NCBI GenBank assembly: GCA_027013095.1
Contig: JALUYI010000023.1
Span: 1 to 64,000 of the forward strand
DNA length: 64,000 nucleotides
Direction: 5' to 3'
From: Paracoccaceae bacterium
GTDB lineage: Bacteria; Pseudomonadota; Alphaproteobacteria; Rhodobacterales; Rhodobacteraceae
This document shows, piece after piece, positions 8,414-16,618 of the stretch. The notes beneath the pieces were generated by a model. That model was not told where the DNA came from and searched no databases. It worked only from the letters and a program-made list of their open reading frames with translations. Positions within the stretch are counted from its first letter, which is position 1; each line of letters starts with the position of its first letter. The position numbers were made by a program, and so were the translations under genes.

Positions 8414-9397
8414 TCACATCAGATGGCAGGCGACAAAACGGCCGTCCTCCAACTGTTTGAATTCGGGGCTTTCGCGCCTGCAGATATCCATAACGCGGGG
8501 GCAGCGGGTGCAGAAGTTGCAGCCCTCGGGCGGGTCCGAGGGGCTGGGCACGTCGCCCTCGAGGATGATCCGCTCGCGGGTGTTTTCCAGTGTCGGATCG
8601 GGCTCGGGGACCGCTGACAACAGCGCCTCGGTATAGGGGTGTTTGGGGTCGCCATAGAGCTGCGCGCTGTCGGCCAATTCGACCACCTTGCCAAGATACA
8701 TCACCGCAACCCGCGTCGCCAGATGGCGCACCATCGACAGATCGTGGCTGATGAACAGATAGGTCAGCCCAAATTTTTCCTGCAGGTCCTCCAGCAGGTT
8801 CACCACCTGCGCCTGAATCGAGACATCAAGGGCGGCAATTGGTTCGTCGCAGACAATGAATTTGGGGTTCAGGGCCAGGGCGCGGGCAATACCGATGCGC
8901 TGACGCTGACCGCCGGAAAACTCATGCGGGTAGCGATTGGCGAAATTGCGGTTCAGGCCGACCGCGTCCATCAGCTCGAAAACCCGCTCCATGCGGGCGT
9001 TTCTGCTGAGTGTCTGGTGCTCGTCCAGCGGCTCGGCAATAATCGCCGCCACGGTCATCCGCGGGTTCAGGCTGGCCTGCGGATCCTGAAAGATCATCTG
9101 CATCTCGGGGCGCAAGCGGCGCAGCTCATCCCCGGCGAGATGCGCGATCTCGTTGCCGTCTATCGAAATCTCGCCATCAGTCACATCGTAAAGCCTGAGG
9201 ATCGCCCGACCAGCCGAGGACTTGCCGCAGCCAGATTCACCGACAAGGCCGAGGGTCTCGCCGGCATAGATATCAAAGGATATGCCGTCCACCGCCCGGA
9301 CCTCGCCCACCTGCCTGCGCATCACACCGCGATAGATCGGAAAGTGCATCTTGAGGTTGCGCACCCGCACCAATGGGCGTTTACCGTCGTCAAGCAT
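8414..9397 (-). CDS. Peptide-type ABC transporter ATP-binding protein, DppF/OppF family
   Basis: A 327-residue ATPase: Walker [10 protein letters not shown] (about 53-61), ABC signature [15 protein letters not shown], Walker B with CDEPIAALD, and a C-terminal oligopeptide-type extension with a cysteine cluster (CNFCTRCP...C) seen in DppD/DppF proteins. The frame stays open far upstream, but ATG 9397 is right: it has GGGAGAGG as SD, aligns with family N termini and overlaps the end of the preceding ATPase by 8 bp. The two ATPases form the heterodimer driving the DppB/DppC-type permeases. Confidence 0.93.
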   Translation of the reverse strand: MLDDGKRPLVRVRNLKMHFPIYRGVMRRQVGEVRAVDGISFDIYAGETLGLVGESGCGKSSAGRAILRLYDVTDGEISIDGNEIAHLAGDELRRLRPEMQMIFQDPQASLNPRMTVAAIIAEPLDEHQTLSRNARMERVFELMDAVGLNRNFANRYPHEFSGGQRQRIGIARALALNPKFIVCDEPIAALDVSIQAQVVNLLEDLQEKFGLTYLFISHDLSMVRHLATRVAVMYLGKVVELADSAQLYGDPKHPYTEALLSAVPEPDPTLENTRERIILEGDVPSPSDPPEGCNFCTRCPRVMDICRRESPEFKQLEDGRFVACHLM

Positions 9398-10415
9398 CGG
9401 CCTCTCCCGCGTTATCGGCGTTGTCCGGGCTCCAGAAACAGGCGACATCATGCCGATGCGCCAAGCGCTCGATCGGCGGGTTCTTTTGCGCGCAAACGGC
9501 CATTGCATGGGCGCAGCGGGCACGAAACGGGCAGGACGTGGGTTGTGCGCTGAGCGCCGGGGGCTGCCCTTCGATGGTGCGCAAACGCTTGCTACGGCCA
9601 CCGGCAATCGAAGGCAGCGTTTCCAGCAGCGCCCGCGTGTAGGGGTGGCGCGGGTTGGAAAACAGCTCATGCACGGGGGCCTGCTCAACCACTTGGCCGC
9701 CATACATGACCATCACCCGGTCGGCGATCCCGGCGATCACCCCAAGGTCGTGGGTGATCCAGATGATCCCCATGCCCAGCTTTTGACGCAGGTCGCGCAC
9801 CAGTTCGAGGATCTGCGCCTGAATGGTCACGTCAAGCGCAGTGGTCGGCTCATCTGCGATCAGCACCTTAGGGTCACAGGCCAGCGCAATCGCGATCATC
9901 ACCCGCTGGCGCATCCCGCCGGAAAACTGGTGCGGATAATCCGACAGGCGCGGACCCGGATCGGATATGCCGACCAGTTCCAGCAGTTCAATCGCCCGCT
10001 CGCGCGCCGCCGCGCGGTTCATACCCATGTGCCGGCGTAACGGCTCCATGATCTGAAAGCCGATCGTGAACACCGGGTTGAGAGAGGTCATCGGATCCTG
10101 AAACACAAAACCGATTTCACGCCCGCGAATGTCGCGCAGGTCGTCCGCGGACATCTGCAGGATGTCGTGCCCTTCAAAGATCACGCTGCCGTCGCGGATC
10201 TCGGCTGGAGGTTGTGGTAACAGCCCGATCAGCGACATCATGGTCACCGACTTGCCCGAGCCACTTTCGCCGACGACACCCAACAATTCGCCCGGGGCAA
10301 GGTCGAAACTGACCGAATTCACGGCATGCACCTCACCCGAGCGGGTACTGAAAACGGTTTTCAGGCCTTTCACGTCGAGAATCGGCACAAGGTCGGAAAT
10401 GGCCCCGTCGGGCAT
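9390..10415 (-). CDS. Peptide-type ABC transporter ATP-binding protein, DppD/OppD family
   Basis: A 341-residue ATPase, first gene of the transport operon. It shows Walker [10 protein letters not shown] (about 47-55), signature [15 protein letters not shown], Walker [11 protein letters not shown] and a C-terminal region with cysteines CPFRARC...C like other OppD/DppD proteins. The start ATG 10415 follows GGGGAGT; longer in-frame readings run through the intergenic region and have no family similarity. It is divergent from the ArgE-like gene with 228 bp between them, so both promoters must lie there. Confidence 0.93.
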   Translation of the reverse strand: MPDGAISDLVPILDVKGLKTVFSTRSGEVHAVNSVSFDLAPGELLGVVGESGSGKSVTMMSLIGLLPQPPAEIRDGSVIFEGHDILQMSADDLRDIRGREIGFVFQDPMTSLNPVFTIGFQIMEPLRRHMGMNRAAARERAIELLELVGISDPGPRLSDYPHQFSGGMRQRVMIAIALACDPKVLIADEPTTALDVTIQAQILELVRDLRQKLGMGIIWITHDLGVIAGIADRVMVMYGGQVVEQAPVHELFSNPRHPYTRALLETLPSIAGGRSKRLRTIEGQPPALSAQPTSCPFRARCAHAMAVCAQKNPPIERLAHRHDVACFWSPDNADNAGEADA

Positions 10416-10511
10416 ATGAGACTCCCCAGTCTGGTCTTTATCAGCCGTCGATGAAGCAAAATACAACCCGCAGCCGTTTTTATATGTGACAGAGTATGCA
10501 CGAAACGCCCC

Positions 10512-10531
10512 ACCCGGCAACCGGGTTTTTT
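10512..10531 (+). terminator. Intrinsic terminator inside the 5' region of the ArgE-like gene
   Basis: ACCCGG (10512-10517) pairs with CCGGGT (10521-10526) over a 3-base loop and runs into six T residues (10526-10531). It reads on the plus strand, 112 bp before the ArgE-like start, and no annotated plus-strand gene ends before it. It could end a short leader or small RNA starting around 10440-10480. Confidence 0.5.
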
Positions 10532-10643
10532 CCATTTGGTCAGTTTCCGTCACGCAAAGGAGGCGAGGACTTGACCTTCCGGCAGCCCTGACACAGTCTT
10601 GGCCTCTGAACGCGGCCCTGCACTCAGAAGGAGAGACTTTTAT

Positions 10644-11807
10644 ATGGGGATGCACCTCAGCGCGCGGGAAATGCTGGCGAAACTGGTCGCATTTCCGTCG
10701 GTCTCGAACGTCAGCAACCTGCCGATCATCGACTTTATCGCCGCCTATCTGCAGTCATGGGGGATTGAATCGCACTTGGTTCACGATGCCAGCGGGCAAA
10801 AGGCCAATCTTTACGCCCATGTCGGCCCGATGGAGCCGGGTGGTGTGATCCTGTCCGGGCATACCGATGTCGTTCCGGTCAAAGGGCAGGAGTGGCACAG
10901 CGATCCGTTCGAGCTGGTTGAGCGAGATGGCCGTCTTTATGGCCGCGGCGCCTGTGACATGAAGGGGTTTGACGCGCTGGCCCTGACAGCCGTGCCGCTG
11001 GCGCTGGCGCGGGGATTGAAGCGGCCACTGCAAATCGCCATGAGCTACGACGAAGAGGTCGGCTGCCTTGGCGCGCCGGCATTGATCGACACCATGCGCA
11101 CCACCCTGCCCCCTGCAGCCGCAGTGATCGTCGGGGAACCCTCGTTGATGAAGGTGGTGACCGGCCACAAGGGCGCGGTCGGGTTTACAACCGATGTTCG
11201 CGGCTTTGAGGTCCACTCCAGCCTGATGCACACCGGCGTTTCGGCGGTGATGACGGCGGCCCGTCTGGTCGAATGGCTGCGCGCGCGCTTTGTTGAAAAC
11301 ATGGCCACCGTCCCGAACGAGATGGACGCGCCGTTCGAGCCCCCCTTCACCACGCTCCATGTCGGCGTCTTTCATGGTGGCACCGCCGGCAACATCACCG
11401 CCAGAGATTGCCGGTTTGCGACCGACATTCGCTGCCCCCCCTCGCAAAGCCCGCAAGAGTGGCTGGATCGCTTCCAACACGAGGCCGAGCGTGTCGAAGC
11501 CGAAATTCAGGCCATCAGGCCGGAAGCGAAAATAACCATCACACCACGGATGGCCAATCCGGCGCTGATCCCCGAAACCGACGGAGCGGCGGAAAAACTG
11601 GCCCGCCAGTTGACTGGCGACAACGGTACGCATGTGGTCTCATATGGGACCGAGGCCGGACAGTTTCAGGAGCGCGGGTATTCCACCGTCGTCTGCGGTC
11701 CCGGCTCGATCGAACAGGCCCATCAGCCCGATGAATTCATCTCGCTTGAGCAACTGGCGGCAGGAGAGGCCTTCATGCAGCGCCTCGTGGACTGGCTGGC
11801 CAGCTAA
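10644..11807 (+). CDS. argE: ArgE/DapE-family M20 deacylase (acetylornithine deacetylase-like)
   Basis: A 387-residue cytosolic metallohydrolase that removes the acyl group from N-acyl amino acids, acetylornithine in the named case. Metal-site motifs are GHTDVVP (first His/Asp), YGRGACDMKGF (bridging Asp), EEVGCLGA (catalytic Glu pair) and IEQAHQPDEF (last His). It has a normal dimerisation insert and length for ArgE. AAGGAG lies ten bases before ATG 10644; ATG 10650 is an alternative. It is divergent from the peptide importer and followed by a second M20 enzyme, so a catabolic role on imported acylated substrates is as likely as arginine synthesis (inference). Confidence 0.85.
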   Translation: MGMHLSAREMLAKLVAFPSVSNVSNLPIIDFIAAYLQSWGIESHLVHDASGQKANLYAHVGPMEPGGVILSGHTDVVPVKGQEWHSDPFELVERDGRLYGRGACDMKGFDALALTAVPLALARGLKRPLQIAMSYDEEVGCLGAPALIDTMRTTLPPAAAVIVGEPSLMKVVTGHKGAVGFTTDVRGFEVHSSLMHTGVSAVMTAARLVEWLRARFVENMATVPNEMDAPFEPPFTTLHVGVFHGGTAGNITARDCRFATDIRCPPSQSPQEWLDRFQHEAERVEAEIQAIRPEAKITITPRMANPALIPETDGAAEKLARQLTGDNGTHVVSYGTEAGQFQERGYSTVVCGPGSIEQAHQPDEFISLEQLAAGEAFMQRLVDWLAS

Positions 11808-11913
11808 CGGTGCCGGGCGCGTCAGACCCGCAGCAGTCAACGGCAACGATTGACATTCCGGGGTACGCGCCATCAACTGGGCCCGACCCCGTTCTTTGAA
11901 AGGAGCACGCCCC

Positions 11914-13101
11914 ATGCCGCTTATCAACCGTTTTGCCGATCTGCACGCCGAAATCACTGCTTGGCGGCGTGATCTTCACGAAAACCCCGAATTGCTGTTT
12001 GACACGACCCGCACCGCCGCGCTGGTGGCCGAGAAACTGCGCGCCTTTGGCTGCGACCGGATCGAGACCGGTATCGGGCGCACCGGTGTCGTCGCCGTGA
12101 TCCGGGGCAAGACGAACAAATCCGGCAAGGTGATCGGCCTGCGCGCCGACATGGATGCGCTGCCGATCCTTGAGGCAACAGGCCTTGATTACAAGTCAAA
12201 GGTCGAGGGCCTGATGCACGCCTGCGGCCATGACGGGCACACCGCGATGCTGTTGGGGGCGGCGAAATATCTGGCCGAGACGCGCAATTTCGATGGCACC
12301 GCCGTGATGATCTTTCAACCCGCCGAAGAAGGCGGTGGCGGCGGGCGCGAGATGTGCGCCGATGGGCTGATGGATAATTTCGGCATTCAAGAGGTTTATG
12401 GAATGCACAACATGCCCGGCTATCCGGTTGGCGAATTTGCCATCCGCCCCGGCGCCTTTTTTGCTGCTGCCGACCAGTTCACCGTCGACATCGAAGGCAA
12501 GGGCGGCCACGCGGCAAAGCCCCATGAGGCCATTGATACGACCCTCGTCGGCGCTCAGATCGTCGTCGCCCTGCAATCCATCGTCGCGCGCAACGCCGAT
12601 CCGCTGAAATCTCTGGTGATCTCGGTCTGCTCATTTCAGACCGAAAGCGACGCCTATAACGTGATCCCGCAGCACGTGCGCCTGAAAGCTACCGTCCGCA
12701 CCATGGACAAGGACATTCAGGACATGGCCGAGGAAAAGATCAAGCGCGTCATCACCAACACCGCCGAGGCCTTTGGAGCCCGGGCAACTGTGGACTATCA
12801 GCGCGGCTATCCGGTGATGGTCAACAGCGACAAACAGGCCGATTTCGCCTATGAGGTCGCTCGCAAGGTGGCCGGCGATGGCAAGGTCCAGAAAGAAGCG
12901 CCACAGATCATGGGGGCCGAGGATTTCTCGTTCATGCTGGAAGAGCGCCCCGGTGCCTATATTCTGGTCGGAAACGGCGACACCCCCATGTGCCACCACC
13001 CGGAATACAATTTTGACGATGACGCGATCCCGGCGGGCTGTTCCTATTGGGCGACACTGGTGGAAACCGCAATGCCCGCCAGCGCCGGAGAGGGGTCCTG
13101 A
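11914..13101 (+). CDS. M20 amidohydrolase, hippurate hydrolase/HipO-like
   Basis: A 395-residue cytosolic amidohydrolase of the M20D group (hippurate hydrolase, IAA-amino acid hydrolase, N-acyl-L-amino acid amidohydrolase). Seen: the metal-binding HACGHDGHTAMLLGAAKYL, the catalytic-Glu segment QPAEEGGGGG and the terminal metal-His region with MCHHPEYNF. AAGGAG precedes ATG 11914 by ten bases; an upstream TTG at 11896 overlaps the SD and was rejected. It follows the ArgE-like gene by 106 bp in the same direction, probably one transcript. The likely reaction is release of an aryl or acyl acid from an N-acyl amino acid brought in by the adjacent importer (inference). Confidence 0.88.
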   Translation: MPLINRFADLHAEITAWRRDLHENPELLFDTTRTAALVAEKLRAFGCDRIETGIGRTGVVAVIRGKTNKSGKVIGLRADMDALPILEATGLDYKSKVEGLMHACGHDGHTAMLLGAAKYLAETRNFDGTAVMIFQPAEEGGGGGREMCADGLMDNFGIQEVYGMHNMPGYPVGEFAIRPGAFFAAADQFTVDIEGKGGHAAKPHEAIDTTLVGAQIVVALQSIVARNADPLKSLVISVCSFQTESDAYNVIPQHVRLKATVRTMDKDIQDMAEEKIKRVITNTAEAFGARATVDYQRGYPVMVNSDKQADFAYEVARKVAGDGKVQKEAPQIMGAEDFSFMLEERPGAYILVGNGDTPMCHHPEYNFDDDAIPAGCSYWATLVETAMPASAGEGS

Positions 13102-13117
13102 CCCCGGGACGAATACC

Positions 13118-13897
13118 CTAACCGGCGGTCCAGCCGCCGTCGATCATCAGAGCACTTCCGGTGACCATTCCTGACGCATCGGAGGCAAGGTAAAGCACCG
13201 CTCCCAGAACATCGCTGACCACCCCCGTGCGCGGCAAGCTGATCTTTTCCTGCACCCATTTCAGGCTGTTGGGGTCGGCAAATGTCGGCTCGGTCAGGGG
13301 CGTGCGAATAAAGGTGGGGCAGATCGTGTTCACCCTGATATTCGCCGCCCCCCAGTCGATTGCCATGGCCTTTGTGAACCCTTCGAGCGCAAATTTCGAG
13401 GCACAGTAAACGGCGCGCTCGGGGCCTCCGACATGGCCCATCTGCGAGGAAATATTGATCAGGCTGCCGGGTTTTCCTGCCGCCAGCAGACCGTTTGCAA
13501 CCGCCTGCGTGACGAAATAGGCACCGCGCAGATTGACCGCCATCACCGCATCGAAATCATCGGGCGTGGTCAGGTCGGCCCGCGCGTGGCGGGCAAGGCC
13601 GGCGCTGTTCAGAAGAATATCAAATAGCCCAAGCCGCCGAACCTTGTCCTGCATATCCTCGACGTCACTCAGATCCATGACGCATGTCTCGGCCCGCAAC
13701 CCCTCCTGCGCCAGCGCATCCGACAGCTGGGTCAGCGGCGCAAGATGGCGCGCACCCAGCGTCACCCGCGCCCCGGCCCGCGCCAGAGCAACAGCGGCGC
13801 CAAGCCCGATCCCCGAGGACGCCCCCACCACAAGGGCACGCCGCCCGCCAAGATCAAATGTCGGGGTTTTTGGTAATGTGGTCGCGTGGGCGGTCAT
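13118..13897 (-). CDS. SDR-family oxidoreductase
   Basis: A 259-residue classical short-chain dehydrogenase/reductase. Cofactor motif GASSGIGLG near residue 22, NSAG in strand 4, catalytic Ser in NISSQMG and YCASK as the YxxxK pair. Basic residues after the second strand (GARHLAPL) suggest NADP(H), but this is weak. ATG 13897 gives the family-normal N terminus; upstream frame extension was rejected. It converges on the HipO-like gene 16 bp away and its substrate cannot be inferred. Similar enzymes are often labelled gluconate 5-dehydrogenase-like or 3-oxoacyl-ACP reductase-like. Confidence 0.88.
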   Translation of the reverse strand: MTAHATTLPKTPTFDLGGRRALVVGASSGIGLGAAVALARAGARVTLGARHLAPLTQLSDALAQEGLRAETCVMDLSDVEDMQDKVRRLGLFDILLNSAGLARHARADLTTPDDFDAVMAVNLRGAYFVTQAVANGLLAAGKPGSLINISSQMGHVGGPERAVYCASKFALEGFTKAMAIDWGAANIRVNTICPTFIRTPLTEPTFADPNSLKWVQEKISLPRTGVVSDVLGAVLYLASDASGMVTGSALMIDGGWTAG

Positions 13898-14029
13898 CGG
13901 ATATCCATGCAAAGAAGCCTTGGCTGGGGCAAGTATCGCCTGCGGATCGGCCCCTGTAAACCAACACGCGGGGAGAATACGCATAATTTGCGGGTCTGTC
14001 TGATTTTGGGGTGCAGCGCCAATCATTCC

Positions 14030-14057
14030 CTTGAAATCGCGGCGATTTACCCTAGCT
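14030..14057 (+). promoter_or_regulatory. Possible sigma-32 (RpoH) promoter upstream of cbpA
   Basis: CTTGAAA (14030-14036), a 13-bp spacer and CCCTAGCT (14050-14057) resemble the sigma-32 consensus CTTGAAA-N11-16-CCCCATNT. The -35 match is perfect; the -10 matches at C, C, C, A and the final T. A DnaJ-type co-chaperone gene follows about 160 bp downstream, which makes heat-shock control plausible. Confidence 0.4.
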
Positions 14058-14098
14058 TTGAAGTAATCCATTGCAAGGCCTCAAGACCTGAACCGTCA

Positions 14099-14144
14099 GC
14101 GTGCCCGGCCCCAGCGCCCGGCACCCTCTTGCCACCGGGCACGC
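14099..14144 (+). repeat. Perfect 10-bp inverted repeat in the cbpA leader
   Basis: GCGTGCCCGG (14099-14108) and CCGGGCACGC (14135-14144) are exact reverse complements separated by 26 bp. In RNA this would be a strong stem-loop about 70 bases before the cbpA start. No U tract follows. It may be a leader structure or a protein-binding site. Confidence 0.5.
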
Positions 14145-14216
14145 CGTTCAGCGGCGATCTCGTTGGCGCACAGAAACCCGGCTCAGGGCCTGAGGCAATC
14201 TGAAAAGGGGCCGGGC

Positions 14217-15143
14217 GTGTCCGTAAAGACGAAAACACCATATGAAATACTCGGGGTCTCTCCCAAGGCCTCAGATGCCGATATCAAAAAGGCCTACAAG
14301 GCGCTGGCCAAAAAGCTGCACCCGGACCTGAACCCCGGCAAGGCCGGTAATGAGGACCGGTTCAAGGACGTGTCGGCGGCGTTCAATTTTCTCAAGGACA
14401 AGGAGCAGCGGCGCCGTTACGATGCCGGAGAAATCGACGCATCCGGGCAGGAAAAGCCCGAGCATGCGTTCTATCGCCAGTATGCCGGGGGACCGCAAGG
14501 CCAGCGGTATCGCTCGGAGGCCGAATATGACGATCTCAACGATATTTTCGCCCAAGCCTTTGGTCACGGCGCACAGGGGCCGGGGGGAGCTAAAATCCGC
14601 ATGCGTGGGGCCGATCTGCGCTTTCATCTAAAGCTGGGATTCCGTGACGCTGTCAAAGGCACCAAGCAGCGGGTCACGACACCGGACGGTCAAGCATTGG
14701 ACATCACCATCCCCGCCGGGATTCAGGACGGCCAGACCTTGCGGCTGGCCGGGCGTGGCCAACCGGGACTGAATGGCGGCCCTCCCGGGGACGCGCTGAT
14801 CGAAATCTCGGTCGGGCGGGACAGGTTGTTCAGCCGCGAGGGCAACGACATCCTGCTGGAGTTACCGATCTCTATTGACGAGGCCGTCCTTGGCGGCGCC
14901 GTCGAGGTTCCGACGGTTGACGGCTCGGTCAAACTGAAGATCCCCGCCGCATCGAGCAGCGGGCGCAAGATGCGGCTGAAAGGGCGCGGCGTCAAACCGG
15001 CGCGCGGGAAGGCCGGAGACCAGATCGTCACCCTCAAGATCGTCCTGCCCAGTGCCCCGGATGCGGCGCTGAAATCGGCCATGGAGGCGCTGCGCAAATC
15101 CGGCTCATACGATGCGCGGAAAAACTGGAAGGGGCAGGCCTGA
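14217..15143 (+). CDS. cbpA: DnaJ-type co-chaperone, CbpA family
   Basis: A 308-residue class II J-protein: N-terminal J domain with the HPD tripeptide at about 35-37 (KLHPDLNPG), a short linker without zinc-finger cysteine repeats, then two C-terminal beta-sandwich client-binding domains. It stimulates DnaK ATPase and in Escherichia coli also binds curved DNA. GTG 14217 is the best start: it directly precedes the J domain and AAAGGGG lies nine to fifteen bases upstream. The next gene overlaps the stop (TGATG) and encodes its modulator CbpM, which confirms the family. Confidence 0.9.
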   Translation: MSVKTKTPYEILGVSPKASDADIKKAYKALAKKLHPDLNPGKAGNEDRFKDVSAAFNFLKDKEQRRRYDAGEIDASGQEKPEHAFYRQYAGGPQGQRYRSEAEYDDLNDIFAQAFGHGAQGPGGAKIRMRGADLRFHLKLGFRDAVKGTKQRVTTPDGQALDITIPAGIQDGQTLRLAGRGQPGLNGGPPGDALIEISVGRDRLFSREGNDILLELPISIDEAVLGGAVEVPTVDGSVKLKIPAASSSGRKMRLKGRGVKPARGKAGDQIVTLKIVLPSAPDAALKSAMEALRKSGSYDARKNWKGQA

Positions 15144-15475
15144 TGTTGACCGAGACCGATGTTCTTGCCCGGATTTCGGGCCTCAGCAAGAAACGCCTCA
15201 GGGTTTGCGTATCCCGGGCCTGGGTCACTCCGGCAAGCGGAAAGAGCGGGGCAATGTTTGACGAGATCGACCTCGCCCGGCTGCGCCTGATTTCCGAGCT
15301 GCGTGACAATCTGGGGGTCAATGACGACGCCGTCCCGATCATCCTGTCCCTGATCGACCAGTTGAACGACGCGCATCGACGCCTGCGGACAATCGACTGC
15401 GCCGTCCGCCGTCAGGGGCCGGACATGTCGGAGAAAATCGTCTCTTGGCTGCGTGCCGAGCTGGCCCAAGAGTGA
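15143..15475 (+). CDS. cbpM: Chaperone modulator CbpM
   Basis: A 110-residue MerR-HTH-like protein that binds the J domain of CbpA and inhibits it. Seen: N-terminal short helices (LTETDVLARISGLSKKRL), a central FDEIDLARLRLISELRDNLG helix and a C-terminal predicted coiled segment. It overlaps cbpA by one base (stop and ATG share the A), so translation is coupled. Its 3' end lies 36 bp from a convergent operon. Confidence 0.85.
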   Translation: MLTETDVLARISGLSKKRLRVCVSRAWVTPASGKSGAMFDEIDLARLRLISELRDNLGVNDDAVPIILSLIDQLNDAHRRLRTIDCAVRRQGPDMSEKIVSWLRAELAQE

Positions 15476-15511
15476 CGCGCCAGCACCCGCGCCCGATGGC
15501 GTTCGGAGCGA

Positions 15512-15937
15512 TCAGAACGGAAACGGTTTGCCCCACATGTAGGACATCGGATGCGAGACCGCATAGGTCGCCTGCCCGACATCATAGGTCATTTTGGACA
15601 TGCTGGCGTTCATTTGCAGCATGACCCCCGACAGGTTCCGCACCGAGCCCGACATGTCGGCGATTTTCCCGTTCATCAGGGCAATATTCTGATCCATATG
15701 GCTGGTGTTGCCGCGCATTTTGGCCATGTCGAGGCTCATGGCGTGCATATCGGCGGCCATGCTGGTCTGGGTCACGACCATGGATTTAAAGCTCTGGTTC
15801 AGTTCAACCATAACGTCGGTCATCTTGAACACCTGCTGGGCCATCCCGTACATGACCCAGGTGAACAGGGCCATGACAATGACGATTCCAAGAGTGGTCA
15901 GGACAATGAATCCGCCACTGTTCACGCGTCTATACAT
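15512..15937 (-). CDS. Methionine-rich, membrane-anchored coiled-coil protein, function unknown
   Basis: I do not recognise this protein. It has 141 residues: a short basic N terminus, one transmembrane helix (about 9-32) and a long periplasmic or cytoplasmic helical region in which Met recurs at about every third or fourth position (for example MAADMHAMSLDMAKM), about 20 Met in all. The C terminus ends in aromatic YMWGKPFPF. The Met spacing suggests a coiled coil packed on methionines or a copper-binding surface; both are speculation. AAGGA precedes ATG 15937. It is last in the 27893-15512 operon, 13 bp after the M41-like gene, and converges on cbpM. Confidence 0.75.
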   Translation of the reverse strand: MYRRVNSGGFIVLTTLGIVIVMALFTWVMYGMAQQVFKMTDVMVELNQSFKSMVVTQTSMAADMHAMSLDMAKMRGNTSHMDQNIALMNGKIADMSGSVRNLSGVMLQMNASMSKMTYDVGQATYAVSHPMSYMWGKPFPF

Positions 15938-15950
15938 GCGTATTTTTCCT

Positions 15951-16547
15951 TCATTTTGCGGCCTCCCCGGGCCGAGATTTCCTGCTGCCAAGACCCATCA
16001 TACGCCGGAAACGGCCAACCTTGACGCGCGCCGGCAGATGCTGATCGAGAAACCCCTCGATGGTCGGTCCGTCAATGATTTCTTCGCCGTTCCGAACGCG
16101 GGCGTGCAAGAACTCGGCTACTGTGACGATCGCCGCGCAGTAGGGAGCGTTGTCAAAGATGTTGCGGCTGCGCTCTTCGAGGTCAAACCATATGTCCTCG
16201 GGATCGCGGCTGTCACCAAGACCGGCCAGAAGGCGCGTCAGCTCATCGATGCGGGCGATATCGCCGGAACAGCAGGTGTTTGAGCCGCAAGCGATCTCCT
16301 CGGCGATCTGCCCGCCGAACAGTTCCATGATACGAATCTCCAGCATCTCGCCGAACGACCCCCAGTCGCGGCCGCGAAAGGCCTTATCGCTGAGCAGCAC
16401 CGGCGGGCGCGGGAGCATCCTCAAGGCGTGGATTTTCAGTCCCAGCGCGCGGGCAACCAGCGCATGACCGGATTCATAAACCGCCAATCGAAAGGCCAGC
16501 TCTGCACATCTGCCCTGCGGTAGGTCGCAATTTTGTCGGCTATACAA
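15951..16547 (-). CDS. Stand-alone M41 (FtsH-type) protease-like domain with degenerate zinc site
   Basis: A 198-residue protein whose first half follows the FtsH protease domain: LAVYESGHALVARALGL aligns with the HEAGHA helix, and FGGQIAEEIACGSNTCCSGDI with the later segment that carries the third metal ligand (Asp). The AAA+ module is absent. In the HExxH position the first His is Tyr24 (codon TAT at 16476-16478), so Glu25 and His28 remain but one zinc ligand is gone. It is therefore probably an inactive scaffold or adaptor, unless another residue substitutes. No ATG is available; TTG 16547 with AAAGGG six bases upstream is the only sensible start, since a stop lies six codons before it. 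It is the tenth gene of the operon. Confidence 0.7.
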   Translation of the reverse strand: MYSRQNCDLPQGRCAELAFRLAVYESGHALVARALGLKIHALRMLPRPPVLLSDKAFRGRDWGSFGEMLEIRIMELFGGQIAEEIACGSNTCCSGDIARIDELTRLLAGLGDSRDPEDIWFDLEERSRNIFDNAPYCAAIVTVAEFLHARVRNGEEIIDGPTIEGFLDQHLPARVKVGRFRRMMGLGSRKSRPGEAAK

Positions 16548-16618
16548 TTCAGGCCCTTTCGTTCACTCGGCCTTGGTGACCGAGCGTGGTGTTCTGGCAC
16601 AGATGGCGCCGCGTACGC

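Larger units (their letters stand above)
13898..14216. other. Intergenic region between SDR gene and cbpA
   Basis: A 319-bp divergent intergenic region with no coding sequence that I can support. It holds a possible heat-shock promoter (14030-14057) and a long inverted repeat (14099-14144), listed separately. It must also contain the SDR promoter on the minus strand, which I cannot place. Confidence 0.6.
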
